From Acetobacter sacchari (lineage in GTDB: Bacteria > Pseudomonadota > Alphaproteobacteria > Acetobacterales > Acetobacteraceae), in the NCBI RefSeq assembly GCF_017377715.1, contig NZ_JAFVMF010000007.1, positions 159,360 to 223,359 of the forward strand: DNA of 64,000 bases. The letters are read 5' to 3'. The notes beneath the pieces are model-generated. The model saw nothing but the letters and a program-made list of their open reading frames with translations. It was not told the DNA's origin and searched no databases. Positions 17,746-28,581 of the stretch are shown here, piece by piece (position 1 is the first letter of the stretch; every line of letters begins with the position of its first letter). The translations under genes were made by a program, and so were the position numbers.

Positions 17746-18870
17746 ATGAAGTTTACGGCCGAACGCGCCACGCTGCTCAAGGCTCTGGCTCATATCCAGA
17801 GCGTCGCGGAGAAGCGTAACACTATACCGATTCTGGCCAACGTGCTGATCGAGGCCAGAGACATCCGCCTCTCCCTGACCGCCACTGATATGGAAATCGC
17901 CATCGTCGAGGACATCCCGGCGACCATCGTCACGCCCGGATCCGTGACTGCTCCGGCCTCGGTGCTTTATGAAATCGTTCGCAAGCTTCCGGATGGCAGT
18001 GAGGTCGAACTCGATCATGCTGGCGGCGACGCGCAACTCGACCTGCGCGCCGGGCGGTTTTCGACGCGACTGAACGCCTTGAGCGTGGATGATTTTCCCT
18101 CGATGGTCGCAGGCGACCTGCCGCACCAGTTCAAGCTGAACAGCACAGTTCTGAAAACGCTGATCGATAGAACGAGGTTTGCGATCTCTACAGAAGAGAC
18201 GCGGTATTATCTGAACGGTATCTATCTGCATGTAACCGACGGTGAAACCGGTGGGCTGCTGCGTGCGGTGGCGACCGATGGTCACCGTCTGGCGCGCGTT
18301 GAGACTGAATTGCCAGCGGGCGCGGCCGGAATGCCCGGTGTCATCGTGCCACGCAAGACCGTCGCCGAACTGCGTAAATTGCTGGACGAAGCGCCAGACG
18401 AGATTCAGGTGTCGGTGTCCGACACGCGAATACAGTTCACGATCGGCCCGGTCATGCTGACCTCGAAGCTGATTGACGGCACGTTTCCGGAATACGAACG
18501 CGTCATTCCCTCAGGAAACAACCGCGTCCTCCGGGTTGGAAAAAAGGACTTCTCGGACGCGGTGTCGCGCGTCGCCGCGATCAGTCAGGAGCGCTCGCGG
18601 CCGGTCAAGCTCGCTTTGTCACGCGACCTGCTCGTTCTTTCCGCGATCAGCGCCGATCAGGGCATGGCGACGGAAGAACTCGACGACAACCGGGTCTCCT
18701 ATGACGGCGCGGATATGGAGATCGGGTTTCAGGCCCGTTATCTCAATGACATTACAGACCAGGTGAACAAGGACGTCGAGTTCGTCTTCGCCGACAGTGC
18801 GGCGCCGACCATTGTGCGCGACGTTGATAGTCCATCCGCACTGTACGTGCTGATGCCGATGAGGGTCTGA
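17746..18870 (+). CDS. dnaN: DNA polymerase III subunit beta (sliding clamp)
   Basis: Ring-shaped processivity clamp for DNA polymerase III. The 374-residue product begins MKFTAERATLLKALAHIQSV and shows the three-domain clamp pattern, with KRNTIPILANVLIEA, TRFAISTEETRYYLNGIYLH and the C-terminal LYVLMPMRV typical of the protein-binding pocket. GAGGAACAGG upstream is a good ribosome site. It lies 143 bases after dnaA and 119 before recF. Confidence 0.98.
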   Translation: MKFTAERATLLKALAHIQSVAEKRNTIPILANVLIEARDIRLSLTATDMEIAIVEDIPATIVTPGSVTAPASVLYEIVRKLPDGSEVELDHAGGDAQLDLRAGRFSTRLNALSVDDFPSMVAGDLPHQFKLNSTVLKTLIDRTRFAISTEETRYYLNGIYLHVTDGETGGLLRAVATDGHRLARVETELPAGAAGMPGVIVPRKTVAELRKLLDEAPDEIQVSVSDTRIQFTIGPVMLTSKLIDGTFPEYERVIPSGNNRVLRVGKKDFSDAVSRVAAISQERSRPVKLALSRDLLVLSAISADQGMATEELDDNRVSYDGADMEIGFQARYLNDITDQVNKDVEFVFADSAAPTIVRDVDSPSALYVLMPMRV

Positions 18871-18989
18871 TCGAAGGTCGGGTCGCCAGCCGAGGCGAGC
18901 GTCGCTGGCTGGCGACAGGGGGCGGATACGGGCAAACTCCGGCGTCAATTAAGGTATAGCCCGCGCGGTATGTATCGGGCGATCGAACC

Positions 18990-20153
18990 ATGATGCGTCT
19001 CAAGCGCCTGACGCTTACGGAATTTCGTAATTACGACCGCTTTGTCTGGCGTCCCGCGGGATTGCCTGTAGTGCTTACTGGCGATAATGGTAGCGGTAAG
19101 ACCAATCTTCTCGAAGCGCTATCTTTGCTGACGCCCGGACGTGGTCTTCGCGGCGCAAAAACCGGAGATCTGCGGCGCAGAGTTGCCGATGACGTTGATC
19201 CTGCGTCAGGTGGGTGGGGTGTCGCAGCCGCTTTTGAAGATGAGCGTGGCGGATTTGAAATAGGCGTCGGGCAGAAGCCCTCCCAGAATGGCGCTCGCGA
19301 GTTTCTGTTGAATGGCGCGCCGGCGCGTAATCGCAATGCGGTCACGGAATATTTGTCCGCAGTCTGGCTCACGCCGCAGATGGATCGGTTGTTTGGGGAA
19401 AGCGCTAGCGGAAGGCGTCGGTTTCTCGATCGTCTTGTCGTAGCGGTTGCGACGCACCACGCGCGGGAGTTGGCCGCATGTGAGCGCGCGACGGCGCAGC
19501 GAAACCGACTGCTGGCGACCATGCCTGGAGAAGATGTCTGGTTATCCGGTCTTGAAGACGCGATGGCGCGCCATGGCGTGTCGGTTGCCGCCGCGCGCCG
19601 CGATCTTGTTATGCGGTTGAATGCGGATGGCGGCTCTGGCTCTGACGACGCTTTTCCTGCGGCGGTGTTGAAGCTTGTGTGTCCGATAGCTGAGCGGCTG
19701 GATGTGGAGCCGGCTCTTGCTGTTGAGGAATGGCTGCGCGTCCGTTTGCGCACGGCTCGCGCGGATGACAGGCGGCGTGGGCAGGCGGGGTTCGGGGCTC
19801 ACCGATCCGATTTTGGTCTGAGTGATCGCAGCAGCGGCAGGACGGCTTCGGACGCCAGCACGGGACAGCAGAAAGCGATGTTGATCGGGTTGATCCTTGC
19901 TCACGCGCGGCTGATGACCGAGACGGGTGTGGTCCCTCCGATGTTGCTGCTGGATGAACCGCTCGTTCACCTCGATCCTGTGCGGCGAGAAGCGCTGATG
20001 CGTGCTGTGTTGAGATTTCCAGCTCCCATATTGCTGACTGGAACAGATCGGGATCCGTTTGCGCCGCTGGAAGGACGCGCTGAGTTCATCCGGCTTGCCG
20101 GCGGCCAAATTGATTCGTCTTTTCATGAAGTTGGCGCCCCGGAGTCTGCGTAG
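18990..20153 (+). CDS. recF: DNA replication and repair protein RecF
   Basis: SMC-like ATPase that helps load RecA at single-strand gaps (RecFOR pathway). The N-terminus LKRLTLTEFRNYDRF is typical, followed by Walker A TGDNGSGKTNLLEAL. The ABC-type signature region reads DASTGQQKAMLIGLIL and Walker B is PPMLLLDEPLVHLD. Length 387 is normal. It is placed between dnaN and gyrB as in many bacteria. Confidence 0.97.
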   Translation: MMRLKRLTLTEFRNYDRFVWRPAGLPVVLTGDNGSGKTNLLEALSLLTPGRGLRGAKTGDLRRRVADDVDPASGGWGVAAAFEDERGGFEIGVGQKPSQNGAREFLLNGAPARNRNAVTEYLSAVWLTPQMDRLFGESASGRRRFLDRLVVAVATHHARELAACERATAQRNRLLATMPGEDVWLSGLEDAMARHGVSVAAARRDLVMRLNADGGSGSDDAFPAAVLKLVCPIAERLDVEPALAVEEWLRVRLRTARADDRRRGQAGFGAHRSDFGLSDRSSGRTASDASTGQQKAMLIGLILAHARLMTETGVVPPMLLLDEPLVHLDPVRREALMRAVLRFPAPILLTGTDRDPFAPLEGRAEFIRLAGGQIDSSFHEVGAPESA

Positions 20154-20168
20154 GTCCTCTTGGGTTGA

Positions 20169-22745
<2,577 letters not shown>

Positions 22746-22806
22746 GAGCGTTGAGTCAGACTGCAGCTATGGGTGAGCTGGGGTCGCTGCTGCGACCCTA
22801 ATCGTC

Positions 22807-22977
22807 TCATTTGTGAATAATGGCTACGATTACGTCATGAATGTCGAGCCATAATTCAGATCTATCGTAATCGCCAAGCTGAGCGAACATGGACGCATTT
22901 CTGAGCGCCGCGCTTTCGGCCTTGTAGCCAAACTCGCTCAGTAAACGCGCAGCTTCTGCTTTGATGTCACTCCTCAT
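22807..22977 (-). CDS. small conserved-looking hypothetical protein, 56 aa
   Basis: The product beginning MRSDIKAEAARLLSEFGYKA is a soluble, mostly helical protein ending in LDIHDVIVAIIHK. It resembles the short alphaproteobacterial family in which an N-terminal helix is followed by a variant of AALRNASMFAQLGDYDRSE. I recall no assigned function. The frame is open upstream to 23181, but GAGG lies just before this ATG. It is convergent with gyrB. Confidence 0.5.
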   Translation of the reverse strand: MRSDIKAEAARLLSEFGYKAESAALRNASMFAQLGDYDRSELWLDIHDVIVAIIHK

Positions 22978-23532
22978 ATCCTCATCTTGACCAACAACGA
23001 GACCGCATTGTGTCCCGCTTTGAAACAAACGGTGTGCTTTGTAAGCGTGGACGGGTGGATTGTCTCTGTGCGGGTTCGTGACCGCGTTGAGGCAAGGTCG
23101 GCGCGATCTGGGTGTATGAAGTCGGGGGGCGGTTTCGCTCCGGTTGGACATGAATGATTTCGCGAGCGAACGATAAGGCATTTCGAAGAGTCGTAGCTCT
23201 TTCGATACGACGGCAGTGTGGGCGCCTTGAGATTTCGCTATCGCGGTGTGACGATCTGTGGCGTTTCCACAAGAGGGAAAATATCGGCGTTACTGTTGCG
23301 AAGTCGCAAATATTTTCAACCAATCACGCGGTCGGACGACGCCGGTTGGCCGGGACAGATGAGGCGAAGTCGAGCGCCGTCCTGCCGAGCAAATGCCCGG
23401 GCAACATGGCGGAAATTAGACATCCTCCCGTTCAGAGCCTTTTATATGACGGACTTGGATCTCGTTCTTCGGCGCGTTCGTTCACCGACATCGGGCGGAC
23501 AGACATCTAGTGATGAAAATTGGTAGCCCGTG
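22978..23532. other. intergenic region, no supported gene
   Basis: Open frames exist on both strands, but their products have no domain character and no ribosome sites were seen. No hairpin with T-run found. Confidence 0.4.
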
Positions 23533-24438
23533 CTAGCCGCCCCCGCCTGCCCGAATGTATTGTGTTGGCGACATTCCAACGTGGCGGGCAAAGGCGGTGC
23601 TGAACGTGCTTGCCGAGCCATAGCCGACTTGCGCAGCAATATGCTCGATCGCAAATTTTCTTGTTCGTAGAAGACGTTTGGCGAGCGCCATGCGCCATGC
23701 CAGGAGATATTCCATCGGTGAATGCCCGACGATACGCGTGAAGCGCGCAAAGAACGCCGAGCGGGACATTCCGGCCTCAGCGGCAAGATCGACAACGGTC
23801 CATCCATGCCCTGGCCGAGCGTGCATGGACCGCAAGGCCGAAACCAGACGCTTGTCCGCCAGACCCCGAGAGAGACTCGGTATCGACATGACGTCGGCCC
23901 CGCATCGCAGGGCTTCGATGAGCAGCACTTCGAGAAGACGTTCCAAAACAACCTCGCGTCCCGGCCGGGAATGACGCGTCTCGTCAGCCACCAGTTGCAG
24001 CAGAAGCGCGAGCCGAGGTTCGCCGCTGGCGACAATCATGCCCGGCAACAGGGAGACGAGCAACGCGGCGTCGGGAGAGGCGAAGCTGCAAAGGCCTACC
24101 TGCATCCTGAGATTTACCTGTTCATCAGTCGCTCCTACCCGAAAGCGCCCGTCGTCAATTTCCGTCGGCGCCATGATGATCCCATGCGGGGGCGCGTCGA
24201 TGCTTTCAACGACATGATCGTTAGTCGAAGGGGACAGCACGAAATCACCCTTTCGCACGATGATTGGCGGTCGGCCGGACGACACGACCCGGCATTCGCC
24301 CTCAAGCACTGCAAAAAAAACCGGTTTTCCTTCGACGTTACGGTGGAGACGCCACCGGCCCGCATACTCGACGAGCTTGGAGTAACTGGCCGACGGCTGG
24401 AGCAGGGTCACGATCTCGGCGAGGGGGTCAACGTTCAT
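23533..24438 (-). CDS. AraC family transcriptional regulator with cupin ligand domain
   Basis: I start at MNVDPLAEIVTLL, the usual opening of this group, giving 301 residues; the frame extends to 24522. The N-terminal cupin half (EYAGRWRLHR, FFAVLEGECRVV, KGDFVLSP) would sense a small molecule. The C-terminal half has two AraC helix-turn-helix motifs (WTVVDLAAEAGMSRSAFFARF and IEHIAAQVGYGSASTFSTAF). The gene is divergent from an SDR oxidoreductase gene 100 bases away, the common layout for a regulator and its target. It probably controls that gene in response to its substrate or a related stress. Confidence 0.88.
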   Translation of the reverse strand: MNVDPLAEIVTLLQPSASYSKLVEYAGRWRLHRNVEGKPVFFAVLEGECRVVSSGRPPIIVRKGDFVLSPSTNDHVVESIDAPPHGIIMAPTEIDDGRFRVGATDEQVNLRMQVGLCSFASPDAALLVSLLPGMIVASGEPRLALLLQLVADETRHSRPGREVVLERLLEVLLIEALRCGADVMSIPSLSRGLADKRLVSALRSMHARPGHGWTVVDLAAEAGMSRSAFFARFTRIVGHSPMEYLLAWRMALAKRLLRTRKFAIEHIAAQVGYGSASTFSTAFARHVGMSPTQYIRAGGGG

Positions 24439-24537
24439 AACAGGACGATCGCCAATGAATTCGAGACAGTCAAGCATAGATGATCTCGCGGATCGCGACC
24501 ATATCTGCGCTGTGACAAACAAAACTGGAGTGCGTCT

Positions 24538-25293
24538 ATGCCCACCGTTCTCATCACCGGCTGTTCCTCCGGCTTCGGTCTCGAGACCGCGAAGATGTTT
24601 CTCGAAAAAGGCTGGAATGTTGTTGCGACTATGCGCCGACCTTCGTCCGACATTCTGCCTGTGTCAGATCATCTGACGATCCTGCCGCTCAATGTCACCG
24701 ATCCCGACAGTATCAGGGACGCGTTTGCGCAGGCCGGCGATATCGACGTGCTGGTCAACAATGCAGGGTTCGGCGCGGCCGCACCGGTCGAGCTGATCGA
24801 ACCGGAAACCGCGCGTGAGTTATTTGAGACCAACACACTCGGCACGCTGGCGACGATGCAGGAGATCCTGCCAAAATTCCGAGAACGGCGTAGCGGTACG
24901 ATCATCAATGTCACGTCGACGGTCACCCTCAAGCCACTACCTTTGGTCGGCGTCTATCGGGCAAGCAAGGCAGCCGTAAATGCACTGACTGAAAGCCTGG
25001 CGGTCGAAATGAAACCGTTCGGCGTGCGCGTGCATATCGTCCTTCCCGGCCGCTCGCCTGCGACGAGCTTTGGCAATAACGCCATGCCGCATCTGCGCGG
25101 CATGGATAACACTGACTACAAGCCGATGATCGAGGGTATGATCGCAGGCTTTCGCAAGGAAAGCGGTCCGCTCACCTATGCTGCCGACGTAGCGGCCGCA
25201 ATCTGGCGGGCTACGATCGATCCGGGCGCACCGCTAAAGATTGCCGCCGGTGAAGATGCAGTACAGTGGATGGCTGAGGCCGAACAGCCATAA
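24538..25293 (+). CDS. SDR family NAD(P)-dependent oxidoreductase
   Basis: The classical short-chain dehydrogenase fold is complete: cofactor motif TGCSSGFG (8-15), VLVNNAGFG (72-80), catalytic Ser127 in INVTSTV, and Tyr140 with Lys144 in VYRASKAAV. Length 251 is typical. It would reduce or oxidise a small carbonyl or alcohol using NAD(P)H. Substrate is unknown. The divergent AraC/cupin regulator suggests inducible expression. Confidence 0.92.
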   Translation: MPTVLITGCSSGFGLETAKMFLEKGWNVVATMRRPSSDILPVSDHLTILPLNVTDPDSIRDAFAQAGDIDVLVNNAGFGAAAPVELIEPETARELFETNTLGTLATMQEILPKFRERRSGTIINVTSTVTLKPLPLVGVYRASKAAVNALTESLAVEMKPFGVRVHIVLPGRSPATSFGNNAMPHLRGMDNTDYKPMIEGMIAGFRKESGPLTYAADVAAAIWRATIDPGAPLKIAAGEDAVQWMAEAEQP

Positions 25294-26003
25294 TCGGCGG
25301 CCACACTCTTGGTGCGCGAACGGCTGCTCTTCGCGGTGTACAGCAGTCGTTCGTATAACGGCGCCGCGTTGCCCTGTTTCCTTCGGTGAACGGAACAGGC
25401 GTGCCTATCGTCGCGTTTGGCCGGTGGGTGTTGAGACAAGCTCACTTTAACATAAACGGCTTCCGGCGCTTGCTGGATGTTAACTGCTTCGCGAGTGCGA
25501 CCGACTCTCGAGCTTCCGCAAGCGCTCCCTGTATTAGGGCTCAGTCCGAATCTGGACACAGTCGTTACATCAACCTCACACAACACGGTCGAGCGCTGGA
25601 CGGTGAGTATGGTTGCTGTCGCCTAATATTCTAGAGCAAAACAAGAACATTGCGCGAAAATCAGGCGTCTCGATGCATCGTGCCGCCCTCCCACCGCGTG
25701 ATTTGCCGGACGTGGACCTCCAGCCTATCTCGTCTGTTGTCGATATCGTTCGTGGTCATGAAGGCAGAAACGCACTTCATCGTGACCTTTTCGGCCTCGT
25801 CATCGAACAAGCGCAGAAGTTCTTCGACAGCGAGACGCAGGTCGAATAGTGCATTCGTATTTAGAAAATTTTCGATCGAATTCAATTCTATAAAATAATA
25901 TAGAAATATAAAATTATAAATTTTTTCGCATTCTTGATAATTTTAGAAGGCGTATAATTTCGTATTATCTCCGATATCACTGTTTTGTATTAAGGTACAG
26001 ATA
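25294..26003. other. long intergenic region, mostly without genes, AT-rich right part
   Basis: The only frame with protein-like character is on the minus strand at 25661-25885: 74 residues with an amphipathic stretch LRLAVEELLRLFDDEAEKV. It needs a TTG start and has no visible ribosome site. From about 25860 the DNA is very AT-rich, which probably holds the promoter of the small gene at 26004. No IS ends or hairpin terminators stood out. Confidence 0.35.
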
Positions 26004-26240
26004 ATGACTAAAGATATAGCGATAGATAAAGAAAAAAGAGAGATGGCTAATATTGGGGTTCAGCTCGCCTCCGACATAAGGGAGAAAGCTTTATCCCTTG
26101 AGGACGCGATAGATATTCTTGTCGAGAGAATATCAAGCTTCATTTCGATATCAGTTGTCGAGGGAGGGTTGCCAATTTCCGAGGCGAAAGAGTGCGCTGC
26201 GGCAGCTTTGGAGGCCGGGGTCACTATTCTGGTGGCGTGA
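26004..26240 (+). CDS. hypothetical protein, 78 aa
   Basis: A small acidic, helical protein (SDIREKALSLEDAIDILVER, EAKECAAAALEAGV) with no signal peptide or membrane helix, preceded by AAGG at suitable distance from ATG. I do not recognise a family. It sits in an AT-rich zone next to a tRNA relic and tRNA-Val, which may mark acquired DNA. Confidence 0.45.
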   Translation: MTKDIAIDKEKREMANIGVQLASDIREKALSLEDAIDILVERISSFISISVVEGGLPISEAKECAAAALEAGVTILVA

Positions 26241-26315
26241 GCTTGTTTGCACGAAAACGGTAGGTTCGGTGATCTGGATCGCAGAGTGCTGATGCTGTGA
26301 CGGCAACTCGATTAC

Positions 26316-26391
26316 TGGTGCCCCAGGCGAGGACTCGAACCAATATTTAGGCAGTCAAAGTGCGTCGTCCGACCGATTGAGCGATCAGGCA
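26316..26391 (-). pseudogene. degenerate tRNA (tRNA relic)
   Basis: On the minus strand the 76 bases end in CCA and contain a canonical GGTTCGAGTCC T-loop. The acceptor strands TGCCTGA and TGGGGCA pair at six of seven positions if one wobble is allowed. The loop CTTTGAC sits over a stem with one mismatch and would read anticodon TTG. But the T stem has three mismatches and the D stem is poor, so it is unlikely to be a working tRNA. It lies 280 bases from the intact tRNA-Val. Confidence 0.4.
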
Positions 26392-26671
26392 ATGTTGCTC
26401 CGGGCCAGGCTTGAGGCACCCCCCCCGACATAGGACCGGCATCCAGTCGCGATATCTTTTGATCTGTAGCCGCGCAGAATTACACGGGAAGGGGGAGAGG
26501 TAGAACGGAAAATGTCACGCGCACATTGCACGAACAAATTGTACGGATTGCGCTGACTCAGGGCCGTTGAAGTCATATCGCAATGGGTTTTGGTGACGGA
26601 AAATCACCTCAACGACGAGACGCTGTAAGATATTAGCATATTGATTTATAAGGATATTAAAAACCGGCGGA

Positions 26672-26746
26672 TGGTGGGCGCAACAGGGATTGAACCTGTG
26701 ACCCCTACCATGTCAAGGTAGTGCTCTACCGCTGAGCTATGCGCCC
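26672..26746 (-). tRNA. tRNA-Val (GAC), CCA encoded
   Basis: The cloverleaf is intact on the minus strand. Acceptor GGGCGCA pairs with TGCGCCC followed by ACCA. The D arm is AGCTCAGCGGTAGAGC, the anticodon stem CTACC/GGTAG carries loop TTGACAT (anticodon GAC, Val), and the T arm is ACAGGTTCAATCCCTGT. It is divergent from the N-formylglutamate amidohydrolase gene. Confidence 0.95.
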
Positions 26747-26818
26747 ATCCGCTCGGTAGGCGGCTTCTAACCCCACTCGCTCCGAAGCGCAACCCTGCTA
26801 CAGGAAAAGACATTCGCG

Positions 26819-27784
26819 TTGATCGACTCTGACGCCTGGATCGGCGCATTTCTCGCAGAATTCGAAGAAAAACAGGGGGTAAGTCGGGCGGGAAGCGAAT
26901 CTGTCGGCGACTCACCGGCCGCCGAATCGGACCCGGTCACCCCTTTCGTGGTGGAAACGCCGAAAGGGACTGCGATTCCGCTTATCGTCTGCTCTCCCCA
27001 TTCTGGACGCCACTACAACGCCGCCTTTCGAAAGCTCTCGCGGCTGTCACTTGTCCAACTCAGGGCCGGAGAGGATTTTTACGTCGACCGGCTTATCGCC
27101 TCTGCCCCAACGCACGGCGCGACGACCCTTCATGCGACGTTTCCACGTGTGGTTTGCGACGTGAACCGAGCGCCGCTCGATCTCGACCCCGCGATGATCA
27201 GCAACGGTGACAAGATTGGTCTGCGTCCGAGCGAGCGGGCGTTGGCTGGTCTGGGCAGCGTGCCACGTGTCGCCTCAGGCGGTCTTCCGGTCTATTCGGG
27301 CAAGCTGACGTTCGACCAGACGGCAGAGCGTCTACTCACGCTCTGGCGGCCGTATCATGCCGCTCTGGGGGAGCTGATAGCGCAGGCTCGGGCCGCGCAT
27401 GGTTTTTGTCTGGTGCTTGATATGCACTCGATGCCTTCCGGATTGGCCGGGGCGGCTCAGTTCGTAATAGGCGACGCATTCGGCGCAGCATCAGAGCCGA
27501 TATTTGTTGAGTCAGCACAGCGCAGTCTGCAGGCGATGCAATATCGGGTCGCGCGCAACCGCCCTTTCTCCGGAGGGTTTATCACGCGTCACTATGGCAG
27601 GCCGGATGATGGAGTCAGCGTCATCCAGATCGAGATCAGCCGCGCGCTTTATATGACGCGCCGAGTGCACGGCGAGTGGGGCGTTGCGGAGGAGTTTGAG
27701 GGGAAGATAGACGCCCTGATCGCCGACATGGCGCATTCGGTAAAGCGCAGGCTCTCGTCGTATCAACGTTCCGCTGCGGAGTAA
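26819..27784 (+). CDS. N-formylglutamate amidohydrolase family protein
   Basis: The family hydrolyses N-formyl-L-glutamate to formate and glutamate, the last step of one histidine-degradation route. Here the conserved features are SPHSGRHY near residue 60, RAGEDFYVDRL, PRVVCDVNRAPLDLDP and VLDMHSMPS. These include the His and Asp residues that would hold a metal. Length 321 is somewhat longer than the usual 270 because of an N-terminal extension of about 40 residues. The start is TTG, as no ATG lies in a suitable place. No hut genes are adjacent, so a related amidohydrolase role is also possible. Confidence 0.82.
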   Translation: MIDSDAWIGAFLAEFEEKQGVSRAGSESVGDSPAAESDPVTPFVVETPKGTAIPLIVCSPHSGRHYNAAFRKLSRLSLVQLRAGEDFYVDRLIASAPTHGATTLHATFPRVVCDVNRAPLDLDPAMISNGDKIGLRPSERALAGLGSVPRVASGGLPVYSGKLTFDQTAERLLTLWRPYHAALGELIAQARAAHGFCLVLDMHSMPSGLAGAAQFVIGDAFGAASEPIFVESAQRSLQAMQYRVARNRPFSGGFITRHYGRPDDGVSVIQIEISRALYMTRRVHGEWGVAEEFEGKIDALIADMAHSVKRRLSSYQRSAAE

Positions 27785-27810
27785 TGCGCATCCTGCGAGC
27801 AGGCGCACCG

Positions 27811-28581
27811 TCAGCCCTGCCAACCGATCCGATTGAGCGTCGCGAGCATATGCGGCGGGGGCGGGGCTATGGCGTCGACTGGCGGCGTAAAGGGAAGATG
27901 CAGCGCCCGACTGAGCAGATGCAGTTTCTGGCCATCCGGGGCGCCGTAGACGCCGTCCCCCACGATCGGGGTCCCCAGCGCTGCACAATGCACACGCGCC
28001 TGATGCGTACGTCCTGTGCGTAGCGTCAGTTCCAGCAAGGAGAATCCCCCTCCGGAAAAGAGGCTGCGCCATGCCGTTTTGGCGGGTTTGCCTTTCTCGT
28101 CGGCAATAATTTTCCATCCGTCGGGCGTGGTTACGCGCAGCAAGGGGAGGTCAATCTCACCTGCAGAGGCGCCGGGCGTACCCTTCACCACAGCCCAATA
28201 TGTCTTACGTACGCGCCCCGCTGCGAAGAACTCCTGTGTTTCAATAAGTCCCTGTTTGCGCAACGCGATCACGAGACACCCTGCCGTGTCGGTGTCCAGG
28301 CGATGCGCCAACCATGGGCCGTCCCGTCGACGGCTCATCAGCGGAAACCAGTCTTCGACGCAGGCCGTGGCGGTCGGGCCCGCATGCGACGCCAAACCCG
28401 CCGGTTTGTTGATCACCAGCAGGCGCGGACTTTCGTAGAGCGTCTCATATGGTCGGGGCAGGTCCGCAAATGCGATCGTCGGGGCCCCTTCCTGTCGCGC
28501 ATCGTGGCGCTGCACAGGAGCTTTACGCAATCCGGGGCGGCCACGCCCGGGCTTTGATTTACTACGTCGCACGTCAGTCAT
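27811..28581 (-). CDS. RluA family pseudouridine synthase
   Basis: Converts uridine to pseudouridine in rRNA or tRNA. The active-site motif HRLDTDTAG holds the catalytic Asp, preceded by [15 protein letters not shown] and followed by [21 protein letters not shown], the standard RluA-type signature. The basic N-terminal tail ([16 protein letters not shown]) may help bind RNA. The enzyme has no S4 domain. It lies downstream of ftsK and overlaps its end by eight bases, so the two are probably co-transcribed. Which uridine it modifies is not evident. Confidence 0.92.
   Translation of the reverse strand: MTDVRRSKSKPGRGRPGLRKAPVQRHDARQEGAPTIAFADLPRPYETLYESPRLLVINKPAGLASHAGPTATACVEDWFPLMSRRRDGPWLAHRLDTDTAGCLVIALRKQGLIETQEFFAAGRVRKTYWAVVKGTPGASAGEIDLPLLRVTTPDGWKIIADEKGKPAKTAWRSLFSGGGFSLLELTLRTGRTHQARVHCAALGTPIVGDGVYGAPDGQKLHLLSRALHLPFTPPVDAIAPPPPHMLATLNRIGWQG

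Noticed and set aside
22783..22800. Hairpin GGGTCGC-tgct-GCGACCC after gyrB as a terminator
   Set aside because: A good stem but no T-run follows, so I did not call it a terminator.
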